Counted from the stretch's first letter, positions 26,479 through 34,954 are shown. The stretch is DNA of 64,000 bases from Variovorax sp. RA8 (GCF_901827175.1 NZ_LR594662.1:4402001-4466000); one strand, 5' to 3'. A program made the numbers and translations. Notes: generated by a model from the letters alone, not told the origin.

Positions 26479-27279
26479 GTGCGTCTTCGCCGACTATGCG
26501 GTGCCGTGGCGCTCGCCGCGACGCTGGGCGCGTCGCACGCCGGACCAGCCGCGCCGTCCCCCGCAGCTGCGCAAATGGTGCGCGTCCAGCCGTCCGCTGG
26601 CCAGGTGCCGGCCAACCTGCTGCGCCTGTCCATCGAGTTCGCGACACGGATCGAAGGCCCGGTGCTGCCGAGGCTCGCACTACTGCGCCCCGACGGAAAG
26701 CCGCTCACGCAACCGTTTCTCGAGCAGGAACTCTGGTCGCCCAGCGGTCGAGTCCTGACCGTGCTGATGCATCCGGGCCGCGTCAAGACCGGCTTGAAAG
26801 CGCGTGACGTCCTGGGGCCGATCCTGGTCGACGGAGACGAGGTGACCTTGACGCTTGACGACCATCCCATCCATCACTGGCGCGTCGGCCCCCCGGACAC
26901 GAGCGGTCCCGCGGTGTCGGCATGGCGCCTGTCGTCCGTGCACGCCGCATCGAAACAAGCGCTCGTCGTGACGCTGGACGACGCCATCGATGGCCGGGAA
27001 GCCGACTACATCGCGATCGCAGACCCACACGGCCGGCGCGTAAGTGGCCAAGCCCTGCTGAAAGACGGCGAGCGCACTTGGTCGTTCACGCCACACACCG
27101 CATGGCGCGCAGGCGAATACCGATTGATCGCCCGCGGCACCCTCGAAGACCCGGCCGGCAATCGCCTTGGCGGACGCTTCGAAACGCCCGCAGATGCGCC
27201 GGCGGCTGCACCCGCCGATGCAGCACTTGCATTCACCGTGGGCTCGACCTCGCGATTGGCCAGCGCGCGTCGCCCTTGA
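26479..27279 (+). CDS. Exported protein of unknown function with Ig-like C-terminal part
   Basis: A 266-residue protein starting with GTG at 26479, 3 bp after the preceding stop. It has a signal peptide (RLRRLCGAVALAATLGASHA). The sequence RVQPSAGQVPANLLRLSIEF is typical of a bacterial Ig-like (Big/SbsA-type) entry strand, and WRAGEYRLIARGTLEDPAGN near the C-terminus is another such unit. No enzyme motif is visible. It is tightly coupled to the gene at 25240 and probably is its periplasmic partner. It is also in the same transcription unit as the PagL-like gene. Confidence 0.7.
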   Translation: MRLRRLCGAVALAATLGASHAGPAAPSPAAAQMVRVQPSAGQVPANLLRLSIEFATRIEGPVLPRLALLRPDGKPLTQPFLEQELWSPSGRVLTVLMHPGRVKTGLKARDVLGPILVDGDEVTLTLDDHPIHHWRVGPPDTSGPAVSAWRLSSVHAASKQALVVTLDDAIDGREADYIAIADPHGRRVSGQALLKDGERTWSFTPHTAWRAGEYRLIARGTLEDPAGNRLGGRFETPADAPAAAPADAALAFTVGSTSRLASARRP

Positions 27280-27345
27280 ACCGCTGAGCCTCATGCATTC
27301 GACGACACCGCGAGACCCGCGCTGCTCGAAGCACCCGCGAATCAA

Positions 27346-27951
27346 ATGTCCGACCCTACTTTCCACTTCAACCTCCGGCTACCGCAACTGCATCGCAAGC
27401 GACATAGCGCAGCAATGGTCCTTCTCGGCATCGTCGCCTGCATTTCGCAGGTGGCGCGCGCTGACACGCCTGCGCACCAACCCTCTTCCCTCTTCACTCA
27501 GTTCGGCTCGGCGCACGGTACCCGCACGCTGACCGCGGGGCTGACCTGGGACCTGCCCCATCGATGGCAACTGGGGCCGGGCGAGCTGAGCAGCTATCTG
27601 GAGGCCTCTTACGCTTACTGGCAGATCCAATCGTCAGACCGGGCCGGGCTGTCGCATTTGTCGCAGCTCGCGCTGGTTCCCGTGGTGCGCTACCGCCCTG
27701 CGGAAGGCTCCTCGCCGTGGTTCTTCGAAACCGGCGTGGGGTTGACCGCCACCTCGTCGCGCTACAGGACCCGACAGAAGAGCTTCTCGACCAGCTTCAA
27801 CTTCAGCACACACCTGGCGGTCGGCCGCAGCTTCGGCGCGCAGCGCGAACACGAGATCGCGCTGCGCCTGGAGCATTTCTCGAACGCAGGCATCAAGCAC
27901 CCCAACCCCGGTGAGAACTTCCTGCAGTTGCGCTACGCACGCAGGTTCTAG
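27346..27951 (+). CDS. PagL-like lipid A deacylase (acyloxyacyl hydrolase family)
   Basis: A 201-residue outer-membrane beta-barrel enzyme. The ATG at 27346 opens the frame, but an ATG at 27415 gives a cleaner signal peptide (MVLLGIVACISQVARAD), so the mature start is about residue 40. The PagL signature lies at the C-terminus: ALRLEHFSNAGIKHPNPGEN, with the catalytic His-Ser pair in HFSN, and a terminal Phe after the last strand. Family members remove the 3-O acyl chain of lipid A in the outer leaflet, which lowers membrane permeability or immune stimulation. It lies downstream of the LysR-box exported proteins and overlaps, tail-to-tail, the AraC gene at 27948. Confidence 0.88.
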   Translation: MSDPTFHFNLRLPQLHRKRHSAAMVLLGIVACISQVARADTPAHQPSSLFTQFGSAHGTRTLTAGLTWDLPHRWQLGPGELSSYLEASYAYWQIQSSDRAGLSHLSQLALVPVVRYRPAEGSSPWFFETGVGLTATSSRYRTRQKSFSTSFNFSTHLAVGRSFGAQREHEIALRLEHFSNAGIKHPNPGENFLQLRYARRF

Positions 27952-28760
27952 CGGCGCTGCGCAAGGTAGCGCGCCGGTGGCTGGCCCATGGCCTTCCTGA
28001 ACATGGCGATGAAGGCACTCACCGAGTCGTAGCCCAGGTCGTGGGCGACCTGCTGCACCGAGAGGCCTGAGGTCAGCCATTGCAGCGCAACGATCAGGCG
28101 CAGGCGTTGGCTCCAGCGGCCGAAGGACATGCCCGTTTCGAGCTGCACCAGGCGGGTCAGCGTCCGCTCGCTCATGGCCAGGCGCGACGCCCACCGCGCT
28201 GCGGTGGTCCGGTCCGACGGGTCGCGCATCAACGCATCGAGGATCCGACGCAGGCGCGGCTCCTCCGACACCGGCAGGTACAGGGCTTCGGTCGGCATGC
28301 GCACCAACTCGTCCAGCAGCACGGCATGCAGCCGCTGCGCCCTCGGTTCGCACTGTGCGTCGCCGGCCATGGCGACCAGGCGAAGAATGAGTTCGCGCAG
28401 CAAGGGGCTGATGCCCAGCGCGCAGCAGGTCGGCGGCATGGCCGCGGCAGCGTGTTCCACGAACAGAAAACAGACATTCCCGCCCGGCGAGACACGCAGG
28501 CTGTGGGGCACGCCGCCGGGAATCCAGAAGCCACCGTGCAGCGGCGCCATCCACAGCGCGCCCGGCAACTCGCAGGTCACGGTGCCGCGCAGCACCATCG
28601 CCAACTGTCCCTGCCGATGCTGGTGCGTCGGCAGCTCTTCGGCCGGCGCATGGGCGCGAATGCGCACGGCGGCCACGCGGGCCTGCATCTTGTCGAACTC
28701 GAAAGACCAGGGACCTTGCTCTTGCGAATCCCCGGATTCATGTTGACCGGATTTGCGCAT
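27948..28760 (-). CDS. AraC-family transcriptional regulator with cupin sensor
   Basis: A 270-residue regulator. I place the start at 28760; earlier in-frame ATGs at 28781 and 28826 are possible. The N-terminal cupin domain contains HQHRQGQLAMVLRGTV and GGFWIPGGVPHSLRV. The C-terminal double helix-turn-helix has RLAMSERTLTRLVQLETGMS and VAHDLGYDSVSAFIAMFRKA, then the usual GQPPARYL end. Its divergent neighbour is the MFS remnant at 28845, which it presumably once regulated; regulators of this type commonly control an adjacent exporter. With the transporter destroyed it may be an orphan. Confidence 0.88.
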   Translation of the reverse strand: MRKSGQHESGDSQEQGPWSFEFDKMQARVAAVRIRAHAPAEELPTHQHRQGQLAMVLRGTVTCELPGALWMAPLHGGFWIPGGVPHSLRVSPGGNVCFLFVEHAAAAMPPTCCALGISPLLRELILRLVAMAGDAQCEPRAQRLHAVLLDELVRMPTEALYLPVSEEPRLRRILDALMRDPSDRTTAARWASRLAMSERTLTRLVQLETGMSFGRWSQRLRLIVALQWLTSGLSVQQVAHDLGYDSVSAFIAMFRKAMGQPPARYLAQRR

Positions 28761-28844
28761 ATTCAGTCGGACCACAGGCATTCGAATTTGCGCATCGTCA
28801 CTAGATTCGACCGTGGCATCCCGCATTTCCTCGGACCTCCAACG

Positions 28845-29674
28845 TCCTGTTGCCCAGCCTTCTCAAACGAGACTTTCCCCACCATGTGGCCAAGCTCACC
28901 GCCTGCTACGCGCTGGCGATGATCGCCGCCGCAGGCATCGCATCGGCCGTGGCCGTGCCACTGGACCATGCACTGGGCGCCTGATGGCCCGCCTCGCTGG
29001 GCATCGTCGCCGTGCTGCCCCTCCTCGCCGCGGTACTGTGGCTGCCGCAACTGCGTTTTCGCACGGTCTCGGCGCCGGGCCTTCCCACAGGCGCGCGGGG
29101 GGCATCGGTGTGGAAGGCCTCGCTGGCCTGGCAAGTGGCCGGGTATCTGGGTCTCACCTGCTTCATCTACTTCGCGGCGATTGCATGGCTGCCTTCGATC
29201 CTCCAGGAGGCCGGCTTCTCGCGCGCGCGCGCCGGCACGCTGCACGGATGGATGCAACTGGCGGGGGCCGTGCCCGCGCTGTTGTTGATGCCGCTGCTGC
29301 ATTGCATGCCCGACCAACGCTGGCTCGCCTTCGCCTCGCCCGCGCTGAGTGCCTTTGGCTTGGCGGGCCTGCTGGTCCTGCCTGCACTGACGCCGCTGTG
29401 GATCTTCGCCTTCGGCATGGGCATGGGATCGGCACTGATCCTGAGCCTGGCCTTCGTCGGACTGCGCGCCGGCAGCCAGCAGATTGCCGCGTCGCTCTCG
29501 GGCATGTCGCAGTGCATCGGCTACCTGCTGGCGGCCATCGGCCCGACCTTGGTCGGCTTCCTGCACGAAGCCGCGGGCAACTGGACGATGCCGCTGGCGG
29601 TCTGCCTGGTGCTGTGCCTGGCGATGTGCGGACTCGGGCTGTCGGTGGGCCGAGCCGTGCACATCGGCCATTGA
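28845..29674 (+). pseudogene. MFS transporter (CynX/NimT type), truncated with internal stop
   Basis: The N-terminal helices are missing; text begins with NVLLPSLLKRDFPHHVAKL, the first cytoplasmic loop of the CynX-like branch. A TGA at 28981-28983 interrupts the frame after DHALGA. Reading continues in the same frame with WPASLGIVAVLPLL and gives seven or eight further membrane helices to a normal end at 29674. The missing 5' end lies right at the AraC intergenic region, so a deletion removed the promoter and start. An ATG at 29012 could in principle start a half transporter, but I regard the gene as dead. Confidence 0.78.
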
Positions 29675-29816
29675 TACGGCTGGGCCCGCAACCTCACAGC
29701 CCGCGGGCTGCATCTGCGCCACGGCCCGCTGCGCGCCGCTCAGGACCTTCACGTCGCTGTCCGATTCGCCGGCTCGATAGGCGGCATGCGTGCTCCAGGT
29801 GTCGGGGTTCACAGGG

Positions 29817-29887
29817 ATCGTAGAAGCACCTCGCCGACCGCGGTAGGTGCCATGGCGTGACTGCGGTGTTGCCCTGCGCGCACCAAT
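29817..29887 (-). promoter_or_regulatory. LysR-box promoter 6 (leftward, now without an intact gene)
   Basis: Minus strand: ATTGGTGC (29887-29880), right half GCAACA, CTACCG (29846-29841), 18 bp, TACGAT (29822-29817). It fires leftward toward 29690-29812. There about 45 codons read like protein (NPDTWSTHAAYRAGESDSD) before the antisense of the MFS remnant begins. I think its former gene was cut by the deletion that also damaged the transporter. It is divergent from promoter 7 with 21 bp between the two boxes. Confidence 0.68.
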
Positions 29888-29908
29888 GCGTCGCGCACCG
29901 TCACCGCG

Positions 29909-29979
29909 ATTGGTGCGCCGGTGACAACACGGTGCACCCCGACACAGGCCTACCGCCTCTGCGCACGCCTGCCTAGCAT
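29909..29979 (+). promoter_or_regulatory. LysR-box promoter 7 (before GST-WrbA operon)
   Basis: ATTGGTGC at 29909-29916, right half ACAACA, CTACCG at 29950-29955, 18 bp, TAGCAT at 29974-29979. It is back-to-back with promoter 6. The target is the GST gene at 30079 and the six or more genes behind it. Confidence 0.75.
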
Positions 29980-30078
29980 CGAATCGTTCGCCAGCCCTCC
30001 CTTCACGACGCGAGGCCGACCGCCCCGCCGAAAGCGAAGAACTCACTTCAACGCAACGTTCAACCCAACGGATTCCTC

Positions 30079-30711
30079 ATGAAGCTCTATCACATGCCCG
30101 GCGCATGCTCCCTCGCCGACCTGATCGTTCTCCAGTGGATCGGTGCAGACCACGAGCCGGTGCGCATGAGCCTGGAAAGCATCAAGTCGCCCGACTACCT
30201 TGCCATCAACGCGGGCGGCACGGTACCGCTGCTGGCACATGGCGACCTGACGCTCACCGAGAACGTCGCCATCCTCGGCTACCTGGCAGACCTGTACCCC
30301 GCGGCGCGCCTGCTTGGCGACGGCTCGCCGCGCGCCCGCGCCGAGGTCATGCGCTGGCTGGGCTTTCTCAACTCGGATGTGCACAAGGCGTTCAAGCCGA
30401 TCTTCGTGCCGCAGCGTTTCCTGAAGGACGCGGCGATGGCGCCCGTGCTGGCCGACAACGCGCGCGGCCATGTGCGCGACTATCTCGCGCGACTCGACGA
30501 CCAACTCGAAGGGCGCGACTGGCTCACCGGCGAACGCTCCATCGCCGACCCGTACCTGTTCGTGCTCTCGCGCTGGTCGGCGGCCAAGAAGGTCGACATG
30601 CAGGGACTGGACAACCTCGCACGCTTCGTCCGGATGATGGACGGTGACGCCGGCGTGCAAGCCGCGCTGGACGCAGAGCGCGATATGCCGCAGCAAGCTG
30701 GGACGCCATGA
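30079..30711 (+). CDS. Glutathione S-transferase (beta-class-like)
   Basis: A 210-residue cytoplasmic GST. It has the thioredoxin-like N-terminal domain ([20 protein letters not shown], with a Cys at position 10 as in beta-class GstA) and the cis-Pro region [20 protein letters not shown]. The helical C-terminal domain contains the N-capping box motif [13 protein letters not shown]. It conjugates electrophiles to glutathione. It is a paralog of the longer GST at 35165 (more than half identical by eye). It is the first gene of the promoter-7 operon, and its stop overlaps the start of the next gene by an ATGA. Confidence 0.92.
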   Translation: MKLYHMPGACSLADLIVLQWIGADHEPVRMSLESIKSPDYLAINAGGTVPLLAHGDLTLTENVAILGYLADLYPAARLLGDGSPRARAEVMRWLGFLNSDVHKAFKPIFVPQRFLKDAAMAPVLADNARGHVRDYLARLDDQLEGRDWLTGERSIADPYLFVLSRWSAAKKVDMQGLDNLARFVRMMDGDAGVQAALDAERDMPQQAGTP

Positions 30712-31067
30712 GACTTTCGCTGGCCGCTTCCCCCCAAGCCTCCGAACCGCGTTGCGCCACCTCGGGCACGCTCGCCCGCTGGTACGCCGAACAGCCCGCC
30801 GTGCGGCGGCTGTGGGCCGTCCAGGCGACGGACAGGCCCATGCTGCGCGTCATCGTCATGCTGGAACCCTCGCTGGACGGCGACGAGATCAGCCCCGCCT
30901 GGATGGCTCACGGCAGCCGTTGGGCGCGCGATCTGCGCGAACGGCTGGCCGGCGCCGTGCAACTGGAACGCATCGACGGGCCGTTGCCCGACGAGTTCGA
31001 GATCGAAGGCGAAGGTGCCGTGCTTGCGGCGCTGTGCTGGCGCGATTCGACCGCGCCCGACGCCTGA
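30708..31067 (+). CDS. Conserved hypothetical protein, translationally coupled to GST
   Basis: A 119-residue soluble protein with no family I recognise. It has a plausible ferredoxin-like strand-helix layout ([20 protein letters not shown], then a helix around [14 protein letters not shown]) and an acidic C-terminal half. The start overlaps the GST stop (ATGA at 30708), so it is translated with it. Its place between GST and WrbA suggests a role in the same electrophile or quinone defence, inferred from position only. Confidence 0.65.
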   Translation: MRLSLAASPQASEPRCATSGTLARWYAEQPAVRRLWAVQATDRPMLRVIVMLEPSLDGDEISPAWMAHGSRWARDLRERLAGAVQLERIDGPLPDEFEIEGEGAVLAALCWRDSTAPDA

Positions 31068-31108
31068 GCCCCTTCATCTTCCCCTCACACCACACCCGGA
31101 CCTTCACC

Positions 31109-31711
31109 ATGAGCAAAGTTCTCGTTCTCTACTACAGCATGTACGGCCACCTCGAAACGATGGCCCACGCGATCACCGACGGCGCGCGATCCGTCGAAGG
31201 CTGCGAAGTGGCCCTCAGGCGCGTGCCCGAGACCATGCCGGCCGACGCGTTCCGCCAGGCCGGCGGCAAGGCCGATCAAGCGGCACCGATTGCCACGGTG
31301 GCGGAGTTGCCGGACTACGACGCGATCATCTTTGGCGCGCCCACGCGCTTCGGCAACATCGCCGGGCAGATGCGCACCTTCCTCGACCAGACCGGTGGCC
31401 TGTGGGCCTCGGGCGCGCTCATCAACAAGATCGGCAGCGCCTTCACCTCGACAGGCACGCAGCACGGCGGACAGGAAACCACCCTCGTGTCGCTGCATTC
31501 GACGCTGCTGCATCACGGCATGCTGATCGCTGGCGTGCCGTACTCGTGCACAGGCCTGACGAACATGGCCGAGATCACCGGCGGTTCGCCCTACGGCGCT
31601 GCCACGCTGGCCGGCTCCGACGGCAAGCGCACGCCCTCGGACAACGAGCTGTCGATCGCCCGCTTCCAGGGTGAACACGTGGCGCGGCTCGCGGCGCGCC
31701 TGGCAGACTGA
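31109..31711 (+). CDS. wrbA: NAD(P)H:quinone oxidoreductase (WrbA family)
   Basis: A 200-residue flavodoxin-fold quinone reductase. The start at 31109 begins with [20 protein letters not shown], the FMN phosphate loop of Wrb[21 protein letters not shown] and [15 protein letters not shown] are the other WrbA landmarks. It is full length for the family. WrbA performs two-electron reduction of quinones, avoiding semiquinone radicals, in the cytoplasm. It is the third gene of the promoter-7 operon, followed 7 bp later by the pirin gene, a common detoxification pairing. Confidence 0.92.
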   Translation: MSKVLVLYYSMYGHLETMAHAITDGARSVEGCEVALRRVPETMPADAFRQAGGKADQAAPIATVAELPDYDAIIFGAPTRFGNIAGQMRTFLDQTGGLWASGALINKIGSAFTSTGTQHGGQETTLVSLHSTLLHHGMLIAGVPYSCTGLTNMAEITGGSPYGAATLAGSDGKRTPSDNELSIARFQGEHVARLAARLAD

Positions 31712-31718
31712 GACTGTC

Positions 31719-32411
31719 ATGTCCACTCGCCAGAGCGAAGTCGCTGGTGTCGAAGCCGTCATCCTGCCGCCAGTGCGCGATCTCGGAGACGGTTTCAAGG
31801 TTCGGCGTGCCTTGCCGTCGGCGCACCGGCGGATGGTCGGGCCGTTCATCTTCTTCGACCACATGGGGCCTGCGACCTTCGCCGCTGGCCAGGCCTTCGA
31901 CGTGCGACCGCACCCGTACATCGGTCTGGCCACGGCCAGTCCCCGCACGGCATCGGAGGGCGCCACATTGACGCTGATCGCCGGACGCAGCGACGGCCTG
32001 GTATCACCGATGCGCACGTACTCTGACATGGTGTACGCCGACATCGCGCTCGAGGACGCCGCGCGCTACCGGGTGAAGGCAGAGCACATCGAACGCGCGG
32101 TCTATGTGGTGTCAGGCGCGCTCGAGGTCATTGGCCAGGCCGGCCGCTTCGAAGCCGGAGAACTCGTGGTCTTCAAGCCGGGCGCCGAACTCGTGTTGCG
32201 CGCGGCCGGCGCCACGCGGTTGGTGCTGGTCGGTGGGGAGCCGTTTGCCGAGCCACGGCACATCGAATGGAACTTTGTCTCTTCCCGCGCCGAGCGCATC
32301 GCACAGGCCAAGCACGACTGGCGTGCACAGCGCTTTGCGGGCGTACCCGGCGACAGCGAACTCATCCCCCTGCCTGCGGACACGCCGCCCGCAGGCTCCG
32401 CTTCGGCGTGA
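31719..32411 (+). CDS. Pirin-like protein with damaged metal site
   Basis: A 230-residue bicupin of the pirin family, shorter than the usual 280-300. The N-terminus (GFKVRRALPSAHRRMVGPFI and FFDHMGPATF) is normal. The iron-binding HPHIG motif reads RPHPYIGLATASPRTAS, so the second His ligand is Tyr. The segment that carries the other two ligands (the region normally reading HRDS...GIVHSE) is missing. The text jumps to EGATLTLIAGRSDGLVSP, the start of the second cupin, in frame. About 60-70 residues have been lost. Without at least three ligands the protein should not bind iron, so quercetinase or redox-sensor functions are unlikely. The frame remains open, hence I list it as a CDS. Confidence 0.82.
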   Translation: MSTRQSEVAGVEAVILPPVRDLGDGFKVRRALPSAHRRMVGPFIFFDHMGPATFAAGQAFDVRPHPYIGLATASPRTASEGATLTLIAGRSDGLVSPMRTYSDMVYADIALEDAARYRVKAEHIERAVYVVSGALEVIGQAGRFEAGELVVFKPGAELVLRAAGATRLVLVGGEPFAEPRHIEWNFVSSRAERIAQAKHDWRAQRFAGVPGDSELIPLPADTPPAGSASA

Positions 32412-32427
32412 AGAAAGAGGCTCGACC

Positions 32428-32643
32428 ATGGCCCAAGGCACAGCGCGCATCGGACGCGACCACTACTGCACGCAGATCGACCTGGCCAGCGGCCAAACGC
32501 TCGTCTCGGACGAGCCCTCCGTTCTTGGCGGCGAAGGCGGTGTGGACGACGTCCAGAAGGCGCGCCTGGTCGACATCGCCGAGCGAACCCCGGTGACCCT
32601 GACGCTCAAGGCCGGCATCTCGATCCGAACGCATCTGCTCTAG
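32428..32643 (+). CDS. Internally deleted OsmC-like protein
   Basis: A 71-residue protein that joins the two ends of an OsmC domain. The first half (ARIGRDHYCTQIDLASGQTL, VSDEPSVLGG) and the last half (KARLVDIAERTPVTLTLKAG) are characteristic. The central helices with the first catalytic Cys are missing, roughly 70 residues. The frame is maintained across the join. Neither catalytic Cys remains, so peroxidase activity is not expected. It stands between pirin and the hydrolase-OsmC fusion, both of which also carry signs of rearrangement or fusion. It is probably a decaying gene. Confidence 0.6.
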   Translation: MAQGTARIGRDHYCTQIDLASGQTLVSDEPSVLGGEGGVDDVQKARLVDIAERTPVTLTLKAGISIRTHLL

Positions 32644-32660
32644 ACACAGGAACTCGCCCC

Positions 32661-33854
32661 GTGCCAACACGCCCCTTCGAAGTCATCAATGCCCAGGGAC
32701 ACCGCCTGTCAGGCAGCCTCGAAATGCCCGAGGGCATTCAGCGGGGTTGGGCGCTTTTCGCACACTGCTTCACCTGCGGCAAGAACGACCTCGCGGCCGT
32801 GCGCATCGCTCGCGCGCTGGCCAGCGCGGGTATCGGCGTGCTTCGCTTCGATTTCACCGGGCTGGGGGACAGCGAGGGCAGCTTCGCCGATGCGAGCTTC
32901 TCGCTGAACGTGCAGGACCTCGTGTGCGCCGCCGATGCCATGGAGGCCGCCGGCATGCCGGCGCGCCTGCTCATCGGTCACAGCCTGGGCGGCTCCGCCG
33001 TGCTCGCCGCAGCAGGCCGCATCGCGAGCGCGCGAGCGATTGCGACCATTGCTGCGCCGTTCGACGTGGCCCAGGTGCTGCACCTGCTGGACCCGGCGGG
33101 TCTTGCGCGCCTGGAGACCGAGGGACATGCGCGGGTCCAGGTGGTCGGACGGCCCATGGCGGTGGGCAAGGCCTTCGTGGACGACTTGCGTGCACACGAC
33201 CCGGGTGCGCGCATCGCGGCACTTCACCGACCGCTGCTGCTGCTGCACGCGCCGCAGGACCGGACGGTCGACATCGAGAACGCCACACGCATCTTTCTGG
33301 CGGCAAGGCACCCGAAGAGTTTCGTCTCGCTCGATGATGCGGACCATCTGCTGTCCAAGCGCGAAGACGCCGAACAGGTCGCGCGCCTCATCGCGACCTG
33401 GGCGGCCCCCTACCTGCCCGAGCCGCCCGCCGGGCACCCTCTCGCGGCGGATGCCGAGGCCGAAGAAACGGGGTTGGGCAAATTCCAACTCGCGCTGCGC
33501 TCAGGCGGGTCGCGCTGGCTCGCCGACGAACCCGCCACGGTGGGAGGGCTCGGTTCAGGACCGACACCCTACAACCTCCTGTCGTCCGCGCTCGCCGCCT
33601 GCACGACCATGACGCTGCGCCACTACGCCGACAGCAAGGGCTGGCCGGTCGCGCGCATCCGCACCGCGGTGAGCCACCGAAAGGACAAGTCGGCCTCCCC
33701 GCCCGATGTCTTCAGCCGCCGGGTGTCCATCGAGGGCCCCCTCACGCAGGCGCAACGCGAGGAGCTTGTGGAAATGGCGCAGCGATGCCCCGTTCACCGA
33801 ACGCTCGAAGCGGGCGCGCGTTTCGAGCCTGTGGAAGGGGAGCCCCCGGCATGA
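32661..33854 (+). CDS. Bifunctional alpha/beta hydrolase - OsmC family protein
   Basis: A 397-residue fusion starting with GTG at 32661. Residues about 1-250 form an alpha/beta hydrolase: oxyanion FAHCFTCGKND, nucleophile GHSLGG, acid in HAPQDRTVD and His in DDADHLLSK. Residues about 265-390 form an OsmC domain with YNLLSSALAACTTMTLRHYA (first Cys) and RCPVHRTL (second Cys). Fusions of this order occur in many proteobacteria; the OsmC part reduces organic peroxides with thiols, and the hydrolase part may release them from esters. Its stop overlaps the next start (ATGA at 33851). Confidence 0.9.
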   Translation: MPTRPFEVINAQGHRLSGSLEMPEGIQRGWALFAHCFTCGKNDLAAVRIARALASAGIGVLRFDFTGLGDSEGSFADASFSLNVQDLVCAADAMEAAGMPARLLIGHSLGGSAVLAAAGRIASARAIATIAAPFDVAQVLHLLDPAGLARLETEGHARVQVVGRPMAVGKAFVDDLRAHDPGARIAALHRPLLLLHAPQDRTVDIENATRIFLAARHPKSFVSLDDADHLLSKREDAEQVARLIATWAAPYLPEPPAGHPLAADAEAEETGLGKFQLALRSGGSRWLADEPATVGGLGSGPTPYNLLSSALAACTTMTLRHYADSKGWPVARIRTAVSHRKDKSASPPDVFSRRVSIEGPLTQAQREELVEMAQRCPVHRTLEAGARFEPVEGEPPA

Positions 33855-34366
33855 GCGAGGCGCCGCGCCAAGCAAGCGCACACCGCCTTGCGACACCCGA
33901 AGGTCCCCCGGGGAGCCCACCTTTCCCCCATGAAGCCGCCGCCGATCTCATTCATCGGTGCGTCGAGCGCAGCGGCCTTTGCATGGGCTTGGTCGGGCTG
34001 GCCAGGCTGCGTGTCGCCCAGGCTCATGGATGCGAGGCGCGCATCGACGCCCACTTCCTGTCGCTGATCGATGCGGGCTTTTCGATCGACAAGCTCATGC
34101 TGGTGGCCGATTGGCGCGAAGCGGGCGCGGCACTCCGGCCGCAGGAGCAGGCCGCGCTCGCATGGGCGGAGGCGCTGGCGCGGCGAGGTACGACACCCGC
34201 TCCCGATGCGCTCTGCCAGGAAATCCTCGCGCTGATGGGGCAAGAAGCGCTGGTGGGCCCGAGCCTTGCCATCGCGCTGGAGAACGCACTGAGCCAGCCG
34301 ACCCGCACGCCTGCACAGGGCGACCGACGCCAGCGAGCGCTGCATCAGGGAAAGGATCAACGATGA
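33851..34366 (+). CDS. AhpD-like protein lacking the CxxC motif
   Basis: A 171-residue AhpD-fold protein. The alignment with the true AhpD-like proteins at 4465 and 38478 is visible in LVADWREAGAALRPQEQ followed by AALAWAEALARRG. At the position of their CxFCLDMH motif it reads HGCEARIDAHF: the first Cys and the His are kept, the second Cys is Arg. It therefore cannot make the AhpD disulfide. It may be a one-Cys variant, a structural partner or a decaying copy. It is the last intact gene of the promoter-7 operon, ending 55 bp before promoter 8. An ATGA at its stop opens a short frame (MTAPIAAAGAGAPGRAAN) that runs into the promoter and is probably a remnant. Confidence 0.6.
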   Translation: MSEAPRQASAHRLATPEGPPGSPPFPHEAAADLIHRCVERSGLCMGLVGLARLRVAQAHGCEARIDAHFLSLIDAGFSIDKLMLVADWREAGAALRPQEQAALAWAEALARRGTTPAPDALCQEILALMGQEALVGPSLAIALENALSQPTRTPAQGDRRQRALHQGKDQR

Positions 34367-34421
34367 CTGCACCCATCGCTGCGGCTGGTGCCGGCGCGCC
34401 AGGACGTGCTGCCAATGCGCG

Positions 34422-34492
34422 ATTGGTGCCTTGCAGACAACACCGTGATCCATCGCACAGGCCTACCGCACCCCATGACCCGATCCTACGAT
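34422..34492 (+). promoter_or_regulatory. LysR-box promoter 8 (before exported cupin)
   Basis: ATTGGTGC at 34422-34429, right half ACAACA, CTACCG at 34463-34468, 18 bp, TACGAT at 34487-34492. It is nearly identical to promoter 5 over the first 28 bp. The target starts at 34522, only 29 bp after the -10. Confidence 0.76.
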
Positions 34493-34521
34493 TCATCCAT
34501 CGCATCAACAAAGGCAAGACC

Positions 34522-34941
34522 ATGGTCAAGATCGCAAGAAGCCTCGGGCTCACATTCCTGCTCGCCGCAGGCGCTGCCCTGTCACAGCACGCCGCCGCGC
34601 ACGGCGGGCCCAAGGACGCCAAGGTGACGCCGCTGCTGACCCAGGAGATGAAGGACATCCCCGGCAAGGAAGTGCTGATGATCACGGTAGACTATCCGCC
34701 CGGCGCCGCCGACCCCGTGCATCGTCATGACGCCCACAGCTACGTGTACGTGCTCGAAGGCTCGATCGTGATGGGCGTCAAAGGCGGCAAGGAAGTCACG
34801 CTCAAGCCCGGCGACACGTTCTACGAAGGCCCCGACGACATCCACACCGTCGGGCGCAACGCAAGCAAGACCAAACCTGCGAAGTTCGTCGTCATGCTCG
34901 TGAAGAACAAGGGCGCCGAGTTCTTCATTCCAGTGAAATAA
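34522..34941 (+). CDS. Exported single-domain cupin protein
   Basis: A 139-residue protein; the start at 34522 gives a signal peptide (KIARSLGLTFLLAAGAALSQ, cleavage near AAAHGG). The mature part is one cupin: the first motif AADPVHRHDAHSYVYVLEGS supplies two or three His ligands and the Glu, and the second is KPGDTFYEGPDDIHTVGRN. It should bind a divalent metal in the periplasm. Exported cupins of this size are often found with oxidative-stress genes, but no reaction is established. It has its own LysR-box promoter immediately upstream. Confidence 0.82.
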   Translation: MVKIARSLGLTFLLAAGAALSQHAAAHGGPKDAKVTPLLTQEMKDIPGKEVLMITVDYPPGAADPVHRHDAHSYVYVLEGSIVMGVKGGKEVTLKPGDTFYEGPDDIHTVGRNASKTKPAKFVVMLVKNKGAEFFIPVK

Positions 34942-34954
34942 CCCACCGGTTGCA

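Noticed and set aside
28981..28983. In-frame TGA in the MFS gene as a selenocysteine codon
   Set aside because: The 5' end is also missing, no selenocysteine element is seen and MFS transporters do not use selenocysteine; a nonsense mutation is simpler.
29690..29812. A short gene downstream of the leftward promoter 6
   Set aside because: About 45 codons look coding, but there is no credible start after the -10 and the frame runs into antisense of the MFS remnant; treated as a scar.
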